Shown: positions 16,840 to 27,053, counted from the stretch's first letter. The stretch is DNA of 64,000 bases from Roseofilum reptotaenium CS-1145 (GCF_028330985.1 NZ_JAQMUE010000064.1:1-64000); one strand, 5' to 3'. Program-made: numbers and translations. The notes: generated from the sequence alone by a model not told the origin.

Positions 16840-16978
16840 CAGCGCCTTGCGTTCTGATAGGGGGATAAGGTGATGGGGAGATAGAGAGAGAAAACAATAG
16901 ACTGGGTCAAGCTTTTCGCTGTTCTAGCTATTGTTAAAAACGGTCATTAATGCACCTTGGAGCAGAGAAAAGTTTGTA
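16840..16978. repeat. Dispersed repeat family A, long copy between arsC and aquaporin
   Basis: This is related over about 110 bases to 5268-5398 (shared GCTGTTCTAGCTAT, TTAAAAAC, GTCATTAATG, GCAGAGAAAA). It fills the whole gap between the aquaporin stop and the arsC start, so arsC takes its upstream sequence from the repeat. Confidence 0.7.
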
Positions 16979-16986
16979 TCCCTCAG

Positions 16987-17658
16987 TTAATCATATTTGG
17001 GAGAGAGAGTGCGATAGACAATGACCGCAAGTTGGGCCCCAACAATGGGAGCGATCCAGTAGATTCCTTGGTAGTCCCAGAGACCAGAAACAAAAGCGGG
17101 GCCGAGAGATCGCGCGGGATTCATGCTTGCACCGGTAATCGGCCCCATAAACGCGGCTTCTAACCCCACGGTTAAGCCGATCGCCACTCCTGCAAACCCC
17201 GGATGAGCGCGACGGTCTAAACCGGAACCTAAAATTACGAACATCAAGATAAAGGTGAGAATGGTTTCTAAGACCAGCGATTGCATTGCATTACCGTTTA
17301 GGGGCTGGGTGGCTCCCAGATCGGCAACGAGACCGATGGTATAGCGTAATACACAGGATGCGGCGATCGCCCCCAAACATTGACTGATGACATAGGGTAA
17401 GACCTTTTTTCCCGGAAACGATCCCATTGTCCAAAAGCCCAAAGTCACCGCTGGATTAATATGGGCCTCACTAATATGGCCCGTGGCATAAATCATTGCC
17501 GCAACCACTGCACCGAAGACAAAACTAACCCCTAAATGGGTTAACGTACCCCCAGTTATGTCATTAACCATAACTGCACCTGTGCCAGCAAAAACAAGAA
17601 TAAATGTGCCTAATCCTTCAGTTAATGATTCCCGCCAATAAGGGGTTATTTTGGTCAT
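16987..17658 (-). CDS. Aquaporin/MIP-family channel
   Basis: This six-helix channel of 223 residues starts at ATG 17658; an in-frame TTG lies two codons earlier. It has both half-helix motifs, H-I-N-P-A-V (about 66) and S-M-N-P-A-R (about 184). The Arg of the selectivity filter is present. The position of the water-channel His is an Ala by alignment on N-P-A-R, so the pore should be wider than AqpZ and may pass glycerol-like or arsenite-like solutes. The start lies 6 bases after the pstS stop, so it is co-transcribed with pstS, and arsC follows. Confidence 0.9.
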   Translation of the reverse strand: MTKITPYWRESLTEGLGTFILVFAGTGAVMVNDITGGTLTHLGVSFVFGAVVAAMIYATGHISEAHINPAVTLGFWTMGSFPGKKVLPYVISQCLGAIAASCVLRYTIGLVADLGATQPLNGNAMQSLVLETILTFILMFVILGSGLDRRAHPGFAGVAIGLTVGLEAAFMGPITGASMNPARSLGPAFVSGLWDYQGIYWIAPIVGAQLAVIVYRTLSPKYD

Positions 17659-17664
17659 CTTCAA

Positions 17665-18693
17665 TTAATACTTAGCTTGCTTACGCATAAGCTCGGAAAT
17701 AGAGAGGCCAAACTGAGATTGACCTTCAAAAACCGTGCCTACTTCCCCTTGATTATAGGTCACTTCATTAATATGATAAGCTTCTTCTGGTAGAGGCACA
17801 TAACCCACTTCCTCAGCAATTCCTGGGGCTTGTTCTAAAAAGTAGTATACAAACTCTCTCATGGCTGGGTTGTTTTGAGCTGCCGTCAGATTAATATAGA
17901 TAAACAAAGGACGAGCTAGAGGCTGATATTCACTTTTCTCCACTGTTTCCCTAGATGGAAAAACTGGGCCCTGACCACTATCGACACTCAGGGCTTTTAA
18001 CTCATCTTTATTTTGTTCGTAATACGCTAATCCAAAATAGCCCAAACTATTGACATCTGAACTAACTTGTTGCTCAAGCAACCTATCATCTTCACTAGCA
18101 ATATAATCACTGCGGCTCGATCCAGCACTCCCCGTGACTGCTTCAGTGAAATAATCATAGGTTCCCGAATCTGTCCCCGGCCCATACAATTTCAAAGGAG
18201 CATTCGGCCAAGACGATCGAATTTGATTCCACCGAGTAATTTTCTGTTGGGCTTCCGGTTGCCAAATCTTTCGTAATTCATCAATCGTAATGTTTTGAAG
18301 CCAATTATTTTGGGGATTAATCACAACAGTAATGGCATCAAAAGCGATAGGAAGCTCAATATAAGAGACTTTTGCCTGTTTGCAAGCTTCCATTTCCGAT
18401 AAACTAATGGGTCTAGAGGCATTATTAACTTCTGTTTCTCCTGCACAAAATTTCCTAAAGCCTCCCCCTGTCCCCGAAAATCCTACAGTTACCTCTACGG
18501 GAACACTCTGGGTTTCGTTAAAGCGATCGGCAGCCGTTTTAGTAATCGGATAAACCGTACTTGAACCATCAATATTAATGGGTTGATAAGATTGAGGGTT
18601 AGAGGATTGACACCCATTTAATAAGGAGGTAGCAGCCAGAGCTAATATACAGAACCCTAGGAAGGGTTTAACTGTTTTAATAAAAAATTGCAT
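17665..18693 (-). CDS. pstS: Phosphate ABC transporter substrate-binding lipoprotein
   Basis: This 342-residue periplasmic phosphate-binding protein has a lipoprotein signal (hydrophobic 10-26, then L-L-N-G-C). The mature part has [20 protein letters not shown] and [12 protein letters not shown], the Ser/Thr/Asp loops that hold phosphate. GGGGGAAT precedes the ATG. A Pho box lies 60-90 bases upstream. No pstCAB follows. Instead an aquaporin starts 6 bases after the stop, so this is a satellite PstS or SphX-like protein. Confidence 0.92.
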   Translation of the reverse strand: MQFFIKTVKPFLGFCILALAATSLLNGCQSSNPQSYQPINIDGSSTVYPITKTAADRFNETQSVPVEVTVGFSGTGGGFRKFCAGETEVNNASRPISLSEMEACKQAKVSYIELPIAFDAITVVINPQNNWLQNITIDELRKIWQPEAQQKITRWNQIRSSWPNAPLKLYGPGTDSGTYDYFTEAVTGSAGSSRSDYIASEDDRLLEQQVSSDVNSLGYFGLAYYEQNKDELKALSVDSGQGPVFPSRETVEKSEYQPLARPLFIYINLTAAQNNPAMREFVYYFLEQAPGIAEEVGYVPLPEEAYHINEVTYNQGEVGTVFEGQSQFGLSISELMRKQAKY

Positions 18694-18754
18694 AATTCCC
18701 CCACTCTACCGTTGGATACCCACTTTTCATCATTTCAAAAAATGGTCCAATGTC

Positions 18755-18799
18755 AAGTTAAGGTATGGTTAATTTGTCGTTAAAAAACAAATGTTAAAT
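18755..18799 (-). promoter_or_regulatory. Pho box (PhoB/SphR binding repeats)
   Basis: Read on the minus strand, TTAAC occurs three times at exact 11-base steps (plus-strand GTTAA at 18757, 18768 and 18779) and once more at 18793. Direct heptamers of [CT]TTAA[CT][CA] at 11-base spacing are the known binding pattern of the cyanobacterial phosphate-response regulator. The site is upstream of pstS in the right orientation. Confidence 0.8.
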
Positions 18800-18943
18800 T
18801 CTGTTTCATGATCCTTATAAATATTAACGTTTCCACATTCTCTGTAACATCAAGTATTCTACTGTCCTAAACCTGAAATGTTCTGGTCGAGAATGGGTCA
18901 TGGGTAAAGTAAGGAGGAATTGCTGACTCCTTGTTTAAAAACC

Positions 18944-20881
18944 TCATAGCGTTTCCAAAAATGGAGGAATGGGGCAATCTAAAAGAATGATAATTGTGCG
19001 TAACAATTCAGCTTGTTTAAGATTGACTTCGCGATCGTATAAAACGGTATGAGCACAAGCATCTACAATGCGCTGTTTTACTTTTGGTGTTGTGTTCATC
19101 AGTCTTTTAAGACTTCTACGAATACTGCTCAGATTCACCGGACTTAGTTGATTAGGAAGCGTTTTGCTAGACGCACCACGGAGTCGCTGCAATCCAGATT
19201 GAAATGCCTCAATAGCTTTTTGCTTATCCTTATGTCCCACCTTAGCTAATCCTGACAAAACGACCAGGCAATCGTTCCAAGTTTCATTGGTAGATGGGGG
19301 TTTTGAGGGATGGTAAGGATGGAAATGGGGCGCGAGACGATGGAATAAAACGGCTTGTAGAGTGTATTCTGATAAGGATAATTTTCCGCCAGTATTAATC
19401 AGGGTTTGCAGTTGTTGACTTAAATGTTGATAATGGTCAGTTGACAGATGTCTGAGTACGGGAATGGTTAAATCAATTAAAGGTAAACGGTAGCGAGGGT
19501 TTAAGTGTTCAAAACAGACAACAATCTGCCAAAGACGATTGAGGATTTCTGAAGGTTCGGTGGCTTTTAGGTGGGCAATTTGTTTCTGCCTAATCTCTCT
19601 GTTTTGTGAGTTTAAGAATAGTCCATAAATTATTGCCCGACAACCGCGATCGCCTGTGAGTGCTGTTTTGATCCGTTCTGGCAGTTGCCCCAGCAAGGAT
19701 TGGGCATAGTTGAGATGGGCGCTGTCCGTGTTGCCAATCTCCTCTACAATTGATGCTAGATCGACATGGATGGTTGTCTCTTGCAATCCACTTTGCAATC
19801 CACCTTGCAATCCACCTTGCAATCCACTAATTCCTGGAGTCTCTGGTGATTCTAGAGCGGCGGTTCGTTCCTGTGCGGGTGGGGGAACATCCCCTTGTAA
19901 TGTGCCCGCGGGCAAATTTTCCAAGCGTTCAATCCGCTCTGTCAGGGGGGGATGGGTGGCAAAGAGGCGGCTATCAAAGCTGCTGATGGCTTCTCCAAAA
20001 AATAAATGACTGGCTTCTTCGGCTCTGGGAGTTCTGATTTGAGATCCGTCTCTTAAGTCTCCAATTTTACGCAGAGCGTTGGCAAGTCCCTGGGGATTGC
20101 GGGTTAATTGGACGGCAGAAGCATCGGCTAAAAATTCTCGCTGACGAGAGATGGCGCTTTTAATCATTCGTCCGCAGATAAAGCCGATATATCCAATAGC
20201 TAAAATGGCGATACTGGCAATAATGATGAGACCTTGCTTTTTTCGATTCACTCTAGGGCCATTAGAAATCATGTATAATATTTGTCGCCCTATAATGTGA
20301 ATCAATAAAATCCCCTGGAGGACTCCTATCAGATATAAATTGAGGCGCATATCGCCATAAATAATATGGCTAAATTCATGGGCAATTACGCCTTGAAGTT
20401 CATCCCGCTCCAGTTCTGTTAAGCAGCCTTTGGTTACGCCAATGATGGCATCATTAACGGTAAACCCGGCAGCAAAGGCGTTGATACCGGATTCACGATC
20501 CATGATGTAGACGGGAGGAATGGAGTTTCCGGAGGCGATCGCCATTTCTTCAACGACATTGAGTAGTTGTCGCTCCAATTTATCGTGAGTGCCCGGATGA
20601 ACCAAACGCGCACCCAGACTAGAGGCAACGACTTTACCTCCACCTCGCAACTGAAGGATTTTTGTGCCACTACCCAACCCGACAATGAGCAATACATTGA
20701 AGGCAACGATTGATAAGATCTCTGGAGAAAAGAGCCATTGCCCGGTTTGCGATTCTATGTAGATAACGATCGCTACCACAGCATAGATTGCCAAAATCAT
20801 GCTGATAATGGCGATCGCAAATAGGAAAACCAGATAAACGGTTTTCCGCTGTGCCTGCTCTTGATGCTCAAAAAAGTTCAT
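18944..20881 (-). CDS. M48-family membrane zinc protease with long C-terminal domain
   Basis: The 645-residue protein has two N-terminal helices, then A-H-E-F-S-H (H-E-x-x-H, about 168), two more helices (about 180-250) and a downstream E-F-L-A-D zinc ligand, as in HtpX-like proteases. The active site should face the cytosol. A linker of G-L-Q-G-G-L-Q-type repeats (about 352-367, from a 12-bp DNA repeat) joins a 270-residue helical C-terminal region I do not recognise. LemA lies 6 bases upstream in the same operon, a pairing seen in many bacteria and linked to membrane protein quality control. Confidence 0.9.
   Translation of the reverse strand: MNFFEHQEQAQRKTVYLVFLFAIAIISMILAIYAVVAIVIYIESQTGQWLFSPEILSIVAFNVLLIVGLGSGTKILQLRGGGKVVASSLGARLVHPGTHDKLERQLLNVVEEMAIASGNSIPPVYIMDRESGINAFAAGFTVNDAIIGVTKGCLTELERDELQGVIAHEFSHIIYGDMRLNLYLIGVLQGILLIHIIGRQILYMISNGPRVNRKKQGLIIIASIAILAIGYIGFICGRMIKSAISRQREFLADASAVQLTRNPQGLANALRKIGDLRDGSQIRTPRAEEASHLFFGEAISSFDSRLFATHPPLTERIERLENLPAGTLQGDVPPPAQERTAALESPETPGISGLQGGLQGGLQSGLQETTIHVDLASIVEEIGNTDSAHLNYAQSLLGQLPERIKTALTGDRGCRAIIYGLFLNSQNREIRQKQIAHLKATEPSEILNRLWQIVVCFEHLNPRYRLPLIDLTIPVLRHLSTDHYQHLSQQLQTLINTGGKLSLSEYTLQAVLFHRLAPHFHPYHPSKPPSTNETWNDCLVVLSGLAKVGHKDKQKAIEAFQSGLQRLRGASSKTLPNQLSPVNLSSIRRSLKRLMNTTPKVKQRIVDACAHTVLYDREVNLKQAELLRTIIILLDCPIPPFLETL
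19781..19828. repeat. 12-bp tandem repeat, four copies, inside the M48 gene
   Basis: TTGCAATCCACT/C is repeated four times without gaps. On the coding strand it gives a four-residue G-L-Q-G/S unit in the linker between the protease and C-terminal parts. The copy number can vary by slippage without shifting the frame. Confidence 0.9.
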
Positions 20882-20887
20882 CGTTTT

Positions 20888-21487
20888 CTAAAACGAAATA
20901 GTTGGCGCATTCTTGACATTGGGATCGGTTTCTTTGAGCAACTGTGCTGCCCGAAAATTAAACAAATTGGCGATCGTATTACTGGGGAATTCCTCACGCT
21001 TGGTATTGTAGAGCGTCACCCCATCGTTAAACGCCTGGCGAGCAAAGGCAATTTTATTTTCCGTCGATCGCAATTCTTCCATCAACTGAGCCATATTTTG
21101 ATCTGCCTTCAGATCTGGGTAGGCTTCGGCTAGGGCAAACAACCGCCCCAACGATCCCGTCAGTGTTGCCTCTGCATTGCCCAACGTCTGCATCGCAGTC
21201 GGATCGCCTGGTGCTTGAGAAGCTTGGGATGTGGCACTTACCGCCGCGTTTCTAGCTTGAATCACAGTGTCTAAGGTTTCCCGCTCGTGCTTCATGTACC
21301 CCTTCACCGCTTCCACCAAATTGGGAATCAAATCATAACGGCGGCGCAACTGCACATCAATCTGGGCAAAAGCATTCTTATATCGATTGCGTAACTTAAC
21401 TAAAGAATTATATGAGCCAATGACGATGGACGCGAGAAGTGCCACCAACGTCCCTAGAACCGCTAGGGTTAGGAGTATTCTTACCAT
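20888..21487 (-). CDS. lemA: LemA family protein
   Basis: The 199-residue protein has one N-terminal membrane helix (about 5-27), then Y-N-x-L-V-x-L-R-N-R-Y-K-N-A-F-A-Q-I-D-V-Q-L-R-R-R (the family signature), and a four-helix bundle with A-F-N-D-G-V-T-L-Y-N near residue 155. LemA proteins sit in the membrane with the helical domain in the cytosol, or outside depending on topology. They commonly pair with M48 proteases, as here, 6 bases downstream. Their biochemical activity is not established. Confidence 0.93.
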   Translation of the reverse strand: MVRILLTLAVLGTLVALLASIVIGSYNSLVKLRNRYKNAFAQIDVQLRRRYDLIPNLVEAVKGYMKHERETLDTVIQARNAAVSATSQASQAPGDPTAMQTLGNAEATLTGSLGRLFALAEAYPDLKADQNMAQLMEELRSTENKIAFARQAFNDGVTLYNTKREEFPSNTIANLFNFRAAQLLKETDPNVKNAPTISF

Positions 21488-21657
21488 AACCTGACAACCC
21501 TTTAATATGGCTTAATTATACTACAGATAACATACTCTTTGCCTAGGGTAAATAGCGATCGCGTCAATCTAGTCGAGATCCTCCCATAATTTCCTCTGTT
21601 CGTTCTCAAAGTGATATGGCACTTCGCACTCTCGCCATAGCTTACGAAGCAGTCCGT

Positions 21658-23100
21658 TTAAACAATTTTCTTCAACTCCAATGCCACACCATTCAACTGT
21701 TGGATACCCTCACTAATCTGTGTCATAGAATTGGCATTATCCTTTGCCCCAGCATTGATGCTAGTAATCGACTCAATAAGCTGTTCGACCGCAATTAGCT
21801 GTTGTTTTAAGTTCAAGGTAATTTGCTGGTTACTATGAACTACATTTGTAACTGAATTGTTCACATGTTCAAACGTCTGGGTTGTGTTCTGAGCAATTCT
21901 AAAACAACTTTTCACACTCTCTTTACCTTGTTGAGTAATTTGAGTTGTTCCATGAATAGCTTTTTGAATTTCTATAACCAAATCATTGATGTTGACCGTA
22001 GATTCTCGACTTTGATCGGCCAGCTTACGAATTTCGACAGCAATGACGGAAAAGCCCTTCCCACTATCTCCAGCTCTTACCGCTTCCACAGAAGCATTTA
22101 ACGCCAACATATTCGTTTGATCGGCAATACTGCGAACCACATCCGAAACCTCGCCAATTTGATCGATTTGCTTAGTCAATTCCATGATTTTATTGGCCAT
22201 TAGTTCCACCTGTTCCTGAACATTTATCACTTCTAGGCGAATGTTCTCCACAGCATTTTTACCTGTTTCTAATATGGTGAGTGTTTCTTGAGCTGACGTA
22301 TTTGCCAGCTCTGACTGCTCTGCTGACTGAGTGTAAGATACCCCCAATTCATTAGCAGTTGTAGTTGTGTCATTGATAAAAATCGCTCGTTGTTGAGCAA
22401 TTTTCTCCTGTTCTTCAATACTCCTAGAAATTTGACTTGAAGAATTGGCAATGTTATTCGATATTTTACTGATCGGATCTACTGCAATTTTATTCATCCA
22501 AATAATAGTCGCAACCCCCATCAGTAGGACAATAACTAAAGTTCCTACATGGAGTAAATCAATAAGTTGATAAGCAATAGATAACTGTTTTAACCTTTCA
22601 TCAAGAATTTGATTTTCAATATCGATCATATTCTCTAGATCCGCTCGGATTAAATCCATAATTATTTTGCCTTTTTTTGATTTCACTAAACGCAACAGTT
22701 CCTCTTCTTGATCGTCTCTTTTGAGTTGAATGGTTTGCGCTAGTTCATCTAGTTTTTCTTGAGAGATATTTCTGATATTTTGTAGATTAATGACTTGCTC
22801 TGAGTTGTCAGAAATCAGATCTTCTAAGATATCAAAGTTTGTACTTAACGTTTGAGTGGCCAGTTTGTAGGGTTCTAAAAAAGTTTCGTCATCAGTATAG
22901 ATAAATCCCCTTTGACCAGTTTCTGCATCGACGAGACTTTTCTCAATCCCTTTTAGTCGCAGTTGAACATCGTAAGTATGGACGACCCAATCCTCAGTAT
23001 CCCGTAAAAACCCTTGCATATAAACTGAGACAATAGTGCTAACCCCAACAGTACTGAGAATGATTCCAAAGCCAATAACTAAAACTTGCTTAATATTCAT
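21658..23100 (-). CDS. Methyl-accepting chemotaxis protein with CHASE3 sensor
   Basis: This 480-residue membrane receptor has helices at about 7-29 and 178-200 that enclose an extracytoplasmic CHASE3-type helical domain ([13 protein letters not shown] near residue 58). The cytoplasmic part is an MCP signalling coiled coil with the hairpin [20 protein letters not shown] (about 327-346). There is no obvious HAMP between helix 2 and the coil. CHASE3 ligands are unknown. No che genes lie nearby, so it probably feeds a phototaxis or motility pathway encoded elsewhere. Confidence 0.92.
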   Translation of the reverse strand: MNIKQVLVIGFGIILSTVGVSTIVSVYMQGFLRDTEDWVVHTYDVQLRLKGIEKSLVDAETGQRGFIYTDDETFLEPYKLATQTLSTNFDILEDLISDNSEQVINLQNIRNISQEKLDELAQTIQLKRDDQEEELLRLVKSKKGKIIMDLIRADLENMIDIENQILDERLKQLSIAYQLIDLLHVGTLVIVLLMGVATIIWMNKIAVDPISKISNNIANSSSQISRSIEEQEKIAQQRAIFINDTTTTANELGVSYTQSAEQSELANTSAQETLTILETGKNAVENIRLEVINVQEQVELMANKIMELTKQIDQIGEVSDVVRSIADQTNMLALNASVEAVRAGDSGKGFSVIAVEIRKLADQSRESTVNINDLVIEIQKAIHGTTQITQQGKESVKSCFRIAQNTTQTFEHVNNSVTNVVHSNQQITLNLKQQLIAVEQLIESITSINAGAKDNANSMTQISEGIQQLNGVALELKKIV

Positions 23101-23285
23101 CGAACAAAAACTTTAATGTTTTCGGATTTACCTGCGTAAGCGTATATATTAATCATATATCTGAATAAAAAGATCCAACTCTATTTTACCCGATCGCCAT
23201 CTGTACCCGTTAAAATCAAAGTATCAATTAAAAAGGATGTGTCATTATACCTAACAGTGATGGATTTAATTTGGAGAATACTCAA

Positions 23286-23804
23286 ATGTTGCCCATACCC
23301 AAACCGGCTTGGTTTCTTACCCTCGGCAGTCTAACCTTAAGCAGCCTAATCTTTAACCCTTCAGCCTCAGCGCAAACCCTAGGGTTTTCCTGCCGGGATA
23401 ACCAAATTTGTCCTGTGTTCAATATCTTGCTGCAAACGACAGAGGTTTTCACCCGGACTTGTCCACCGACTTCTGATAATCCCCAAGACTATGCTAATTA
23501 TTTAGGCCAATGGATCGATCGGATTCCCCAAATTCAAGCTCAGGTTAATGCTTTAAACAGAAATAATTCGTATACTCCTACATTGCCTTCTTCACCCAAT
23601 CAAGTGGTGAATTTTCTCAATACTTGGGTGGATATTGCTAGGATTGCTCAAACTCAAGCTAATCGGATTGAGCAAACTCTGGATCATTGCCCTTCTCGTC
23701 TCCCTATTCTTCCGGATGGTTCGACGTTGCCTTCTATTTCTATGGAGACTGAATTTCCTAAAGTGTGTCAGTTCGATCCGAATACATTAACTTGGAAGTG
23801 TTAA
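23286..23804 (+). CDS. Secreted hypothetical protein with conserved-looking cysteines
   Basis: I start at ATG 23286, preceded by GGAG 11 bases upstream; the TTG at 23271 adds five residues. The 172-residue product has a signal peptide (hydrophobic about 9-27, cleavage after A-S-A). Its mature part has six Cys (C-R-D-N-Q-I-C, T-C-P, H-C-P, V-C-Q and a terminal Cys), so disulfides in the periplasm are likely. Three short helices (Q-I-Q-A-Q-V-N-A-L and similar) fill the middle. No family recognised. Confidence 0.7.
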   Translation: MLPIPKPAWFLTLGSLTLSSLIFNPSASAQTLGFSCRDNQICPVFNILLQTTEVFTRTCPPTSDNPQDYANYLGQWIDRIPQIQAQVNALNRNNSYTPTLPSSPNQVVNFLNTWVDIARIAQTQANRIEQTLDHCPSRLPILPDGSTLPSISMETEFPKVCQFDPNTLTWKC

Positions 23805-23851
23805 TGTTAGGGAATTAGTGCTTCGCTCTATATGCCCCTGTTCCCCATTCC

Positions 23852-26800
23852 CTATTCCCCAGCGCTTCGCGCGATAAGATGGGGAATTTTGGATCGGGAG
23901 CGATAGAGTAAGAGATGGACTGAGGGAATATAGTATAAGGCGAGTAGGGTTGCACCGCCTAATCCCCCGGCGATCGCGATCGCTAAGGGCGGCCAAAATC
24001 CAGTAGGATCGAGTAACAGGGGTATGAATCCCACTATGGTCGTTAACGTGGTGGCAATCACATGGCGTGTGGCTTTGAAGACGACTGAAACCGTGGCTTT
24101 ACGATTACCATAGCGAGCTTCTGGATGTTCTCTCAAGGCGGCTAAAACGACGATGGAATCGTTAATTGCGAGACCAATTAATCCTAATGTACCTAAAATT
24201 GCGGTAAATCCGAATAGGGCATTAAATGCCCAGAGTGCAGATAGGGCTAATCCTACCGCAGCGATCGCCACGGTTCCAATGACGAGGGCTAACCGAAAGG
24301 AGTTAAAGGATAATATCAGGGTGGCTGACATCAGAATTGCCAAAACGCCTACTGTTGAGAATAAATTGGCGATCGCGGTTCCCCGTGCATCGGCTTCGCC
24401 TCCATAGCTGATTCGATACCCAGGAGGAAGTTGAAAGTTAATCTCCTTCAGATGGTTTTCAAATCGCTGTAATACAGTATCAGGTAAGGCTCCAGCCGTA
24501 ATAAACCCTTGCACTGTGTTAATCCGTTCTCCATTGTAACGGGCAATCGTGGCTACATCCGGCACAAAGTTCACTGTCGCCACACTATCGAGGGGAAGGG
24601 TTTCACCCGTTTGAGGAGCCACCAAATTCAACGCCGACACCCGATCTAGATTTCCTCTAGTGCTATTGGATACCCGTACCCGTACCGGAATATCCTCCGT
24701 TGCTTCCAGGATCGAACCGCCGACAGAACCCTGCAAACTGCTATCGAGTTGTTGGGCGATCGCCTGATTATCCAAGCCTACCCGACGCGCTTGTACTTCA
24801 TCAACGGTTAGCGCCAATTTGGGTAAGGCTTCCGTTAAATCTGCACTGGTATGAATTACATCTTCAATTTGGCTTAACTCCGCCCTCAATTGATTCCCCC
24901 ACCGTCTCAACTCCCCTAAATCTGAGCCATACAAGCGCAACTCGATCGGCGCATCAAAGGGCGGTCCCTGTTCTAATTGTTTTACGAGAACCTGTGCTTC
25001 TGGAAACGTGGCATCGAGATCCTGTTGCAACTGTTGAATCGTTTGCCGTAAATTTTCCGTCGAGTTTAACTGTACAATCCCTTGGGCATACTGGGACGCA
25101 TTTTCCCGATTGGCAACCACATTATAGAAAAAAGTTGGGGCGCTTTTACCGAGAAACCATTGCACCTCATCAATTTGAGGATAGGTCAAAATTAAATCTC
25201 GCGCCCTCAGAATTTGCCTCTGGGTTTCGGCGATCGCCGTTTGCGAAGGTAACTCAAACTCAATATGGAACTGATTACGGTTCGTCGGGGGAAAAAATTG
25301 CTGCTCTAACGTCGCAAAGTGGGAAAAGCCCCAAATGGGCAAAATCATCGCCAAACCAATCGTCAACCAGGGGAAGCGAAACAGTTGATTTAAAGTTATC
25401 GTATAAACCTTATCCAACCATGGATGGCTAAACCCATGTTGCAACCAACCCCAGTTTTGCGGGAGAGGCTGCCAATAGTGCAACCGCCCCACCAGAGTTA
25501 CGATCGCTGTTAAAGATAAAAAGAGAGAACTAATAATCGCTAAAATTACGGTCATGCCGATTGCCCCAATAAACTCCCCTGTCCCCCCCGGAGAAGTCGC
25601 GATGGGTACAAACGCTAACACCGTCGTCAGAGTAGAAGCCAGCAGAGGAATAAACAAATGGTTCACCGTTTCTTGCACAGCTTTACCGGGTGCTTTTCCT
25701 TCCTGCAAGCGGATCTGTACCTCATCTACCACCACAATCGCATTATCAATCAGCAACCCCAAGGCAATGATAATCCCGGTTATGGACATCTGATGTAAGG
25801 GAATCTCTAAAATCTTCATACACCCAAACACCATTAATGTCGCCAGGGGTAAAGCTGAACCAACAATTAAGGCTGATTTCCAACCCAAGATCGCCAGAGA
25901 GACAAGAATAACCAGAGAAGATCCGAGGATCAAGTTACGGATCACACCATCTAAGCGCTGTTGCACGTATTTACTTTGATCCAAAATGGTCACCCAACCG
26001 ATGCCATCGGATAGGTTATCCTGATAACTTTGCAACCGAGTCAGAGCATCTTCTGTCCAAAGATCGACACGATAATCAGATTCCACTTTTGCCGCCACAG
26101 AAACTCCAGGATAACCATTAATGATCGCTAATTCTGTGGGCGGATCTTCTAATCCTTTGGTCACTTGGGCAAGATCTCCAAGTCGGGTAATTTGCCCTTG
26201 ATTGCCCAATTGAATGGGAATTTGCCGAATCCGTTCTAAGGAGTCTAATTCACTATCGACTTCAAATAATAATTCCGTTTCACTGCTGCGAAATTGTCCG
26301 GCTGAAACCTTCGCATCACTGGCTAGAATTTGTTGAGCTAATTCTTGAGGAGTCAAGCCCAATTGTGTCAAGTCTACTGCATTAACATCCACCTGAATTT
26401 CTTCTTCGGCCACACCGAAAATATCCACTGTATCCGTTCCCGGAATAGTCCGTAATTCGTCTTCTAGTCCTTCAGCTAGGCGACGTAAAATTGTATAATT
26501 CGGTTCGGTCTCAAGTTCCCAGGTTAATCCCAAAATTAAGGCATTAGCAGAAGGATCGGTATCTTGATATTCTGGATCGCTCGCCCCTGCTGGTAACTCC
26601 ACAGAAACATCTTCTAGTTTACTCCGTACTTTTGACCAAACGGGATCGACATCGATAATGTTTTCTTTGAGGTCAATCTTGATAAAGGATAAACCGGTAG
26701 TTGAGGTGGATTCTAAAGTATCAATTTCTTCAATTTCTTGCAGTTCCTGTTCTATTTTTTCAGTGACTAAGGATTCAACTCTTTGGGGTGTAGCTCCGGG

Positions 26801-26941
26801 CAAGAAAGTGGTCACCGATCCAAACCGTTGAACAAGTTGAGGGTCTTCCATTCGCGGTAAGGTAAAGAACGAAGAAATCCCCCAAACAATGATGAGGATT
26901 AAGGAGAGGATGAGGAGTTGTTTATTGCGATAGAAAATCAT
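23852..26941 (-). CDS. RND-family efflux transporter, inner membrane pump
   Basis: The start is the ATG at 26941, M-I-F-Y-R-N-K-Q (1029 residues); the frame upstream runs through a GGGGAATGG repeat. There are twelve membrane helices with two large periplasmic loops. Helix 4 carries G-L-L-I-D-N-A-I-V-V-V-D-E and helix 10 G-L-A-I-N-D-S-I-V-V-L-A, placing it in the HAE1/AcrB-like proton-driven branch. The adaptor gene is 112 bases upstream on the same strand and a PadR regulator is divergent from it. No TolC-like gene is adjacent. The substrate is unknown; drugs or lipophilic compounds are typical. Confidence 0.92.
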   Translation of the reverse strand: MIFYRNKQLLILSLILIIVWGISSFFTLPRMEDPQLVQRFGSVTTFLPGATPQRVESLVTEKIEQELQEIEEIDTLESTSTTGLSFIKIDLKENIIDVDPVWSKVRSKLEDVSVELPAGASDPEYQDTDPSANALILGLTWELETEPNYTILRRLAEGLEDELRTIPGTDTVDIFGVAEEEIQVDVNAVDLTQLGLTPQELAQQILASDAKVSAGQFRSSETELLFEVDSELDSLERIRQIPIQLGNQGQITRLGDLAQVTKGLEDPPTELAIINGYPGVSVAAKVESDYRVDLWTEDALTRLQSYQDNLSDGIGWVTILDQSKYVQQRLDGVIRNLILGSSLVILVSLAILGWKSALIVGSALPLATLMVFGCMKILEIPLHQMSITGIIIALGLLIDNAIVVVDEVQIRLQEGKAPGKAVQETVNHLFIPLLASTLTTVLAFVPIATSPGGTGEFIGAIGMTVILAIISSLFLSLTAIVTLVGRLHYWQPLPQNWGWLQHGFSHPWLDKVYTITLNQLFRFPWLTIGLAMILPIWGFSHFATLEQQFFPPTNRNQFHIEFELPSQTAIAETQRQILRARDLILTYPQIDEVQWFLGKSAPTFFYNVVANRENASQYAQGIVQLNSTENLRQTIQQLQQDLDATFPEAQVLVKQLEQGPPFDAPIELRLYGSDLGELRRWGNQLRAELSQIEDVIHTSADLTEALPKLALTVDEVQARRVGLDNQAIAQQLDSSLQGSVGGSILEATEDIPVRVRVSNSTRGNLDRVSALNLVAPQTGETLPLDSVATVNFVPDVATIARYNGERINTVQGFITAGALPDTVLQRFENHLKEINFQLPPGYRISYGGEADARGTAIANLFSTVGVLAILMSATLILSFNSFRLALVIGTVAIAAVGLALSALWAFNALFGFTAILGTLGLIGLAINDSIVVLAALREHPEARYGNRKATVSVVFKATRHVIATTLTTIVGFIPLLLDPTGFWPPLAIAIAGGLGGATLLALYYIPSVHLLLYRSRSKIPHLIARSAGE

Positions 26942-27053
26942 GGGGAAGTGGGGGAGGGAATGGGGAATGGGGCAGACGCGGGGACACTCCAGACACGGGG
27001 ATGGGATGTTGAACAACAGAAAGCCTATTGCCTATTGCCTGTTCCCCGAATTC

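Noticed and set aside
24700-25431. 243-codon plus-strand frame antisense to the RND pump
   Set aside because: It lies wholly inside the strongly supported pump gene, has low-complexity composition, no ribosome site and no recognisable domain.
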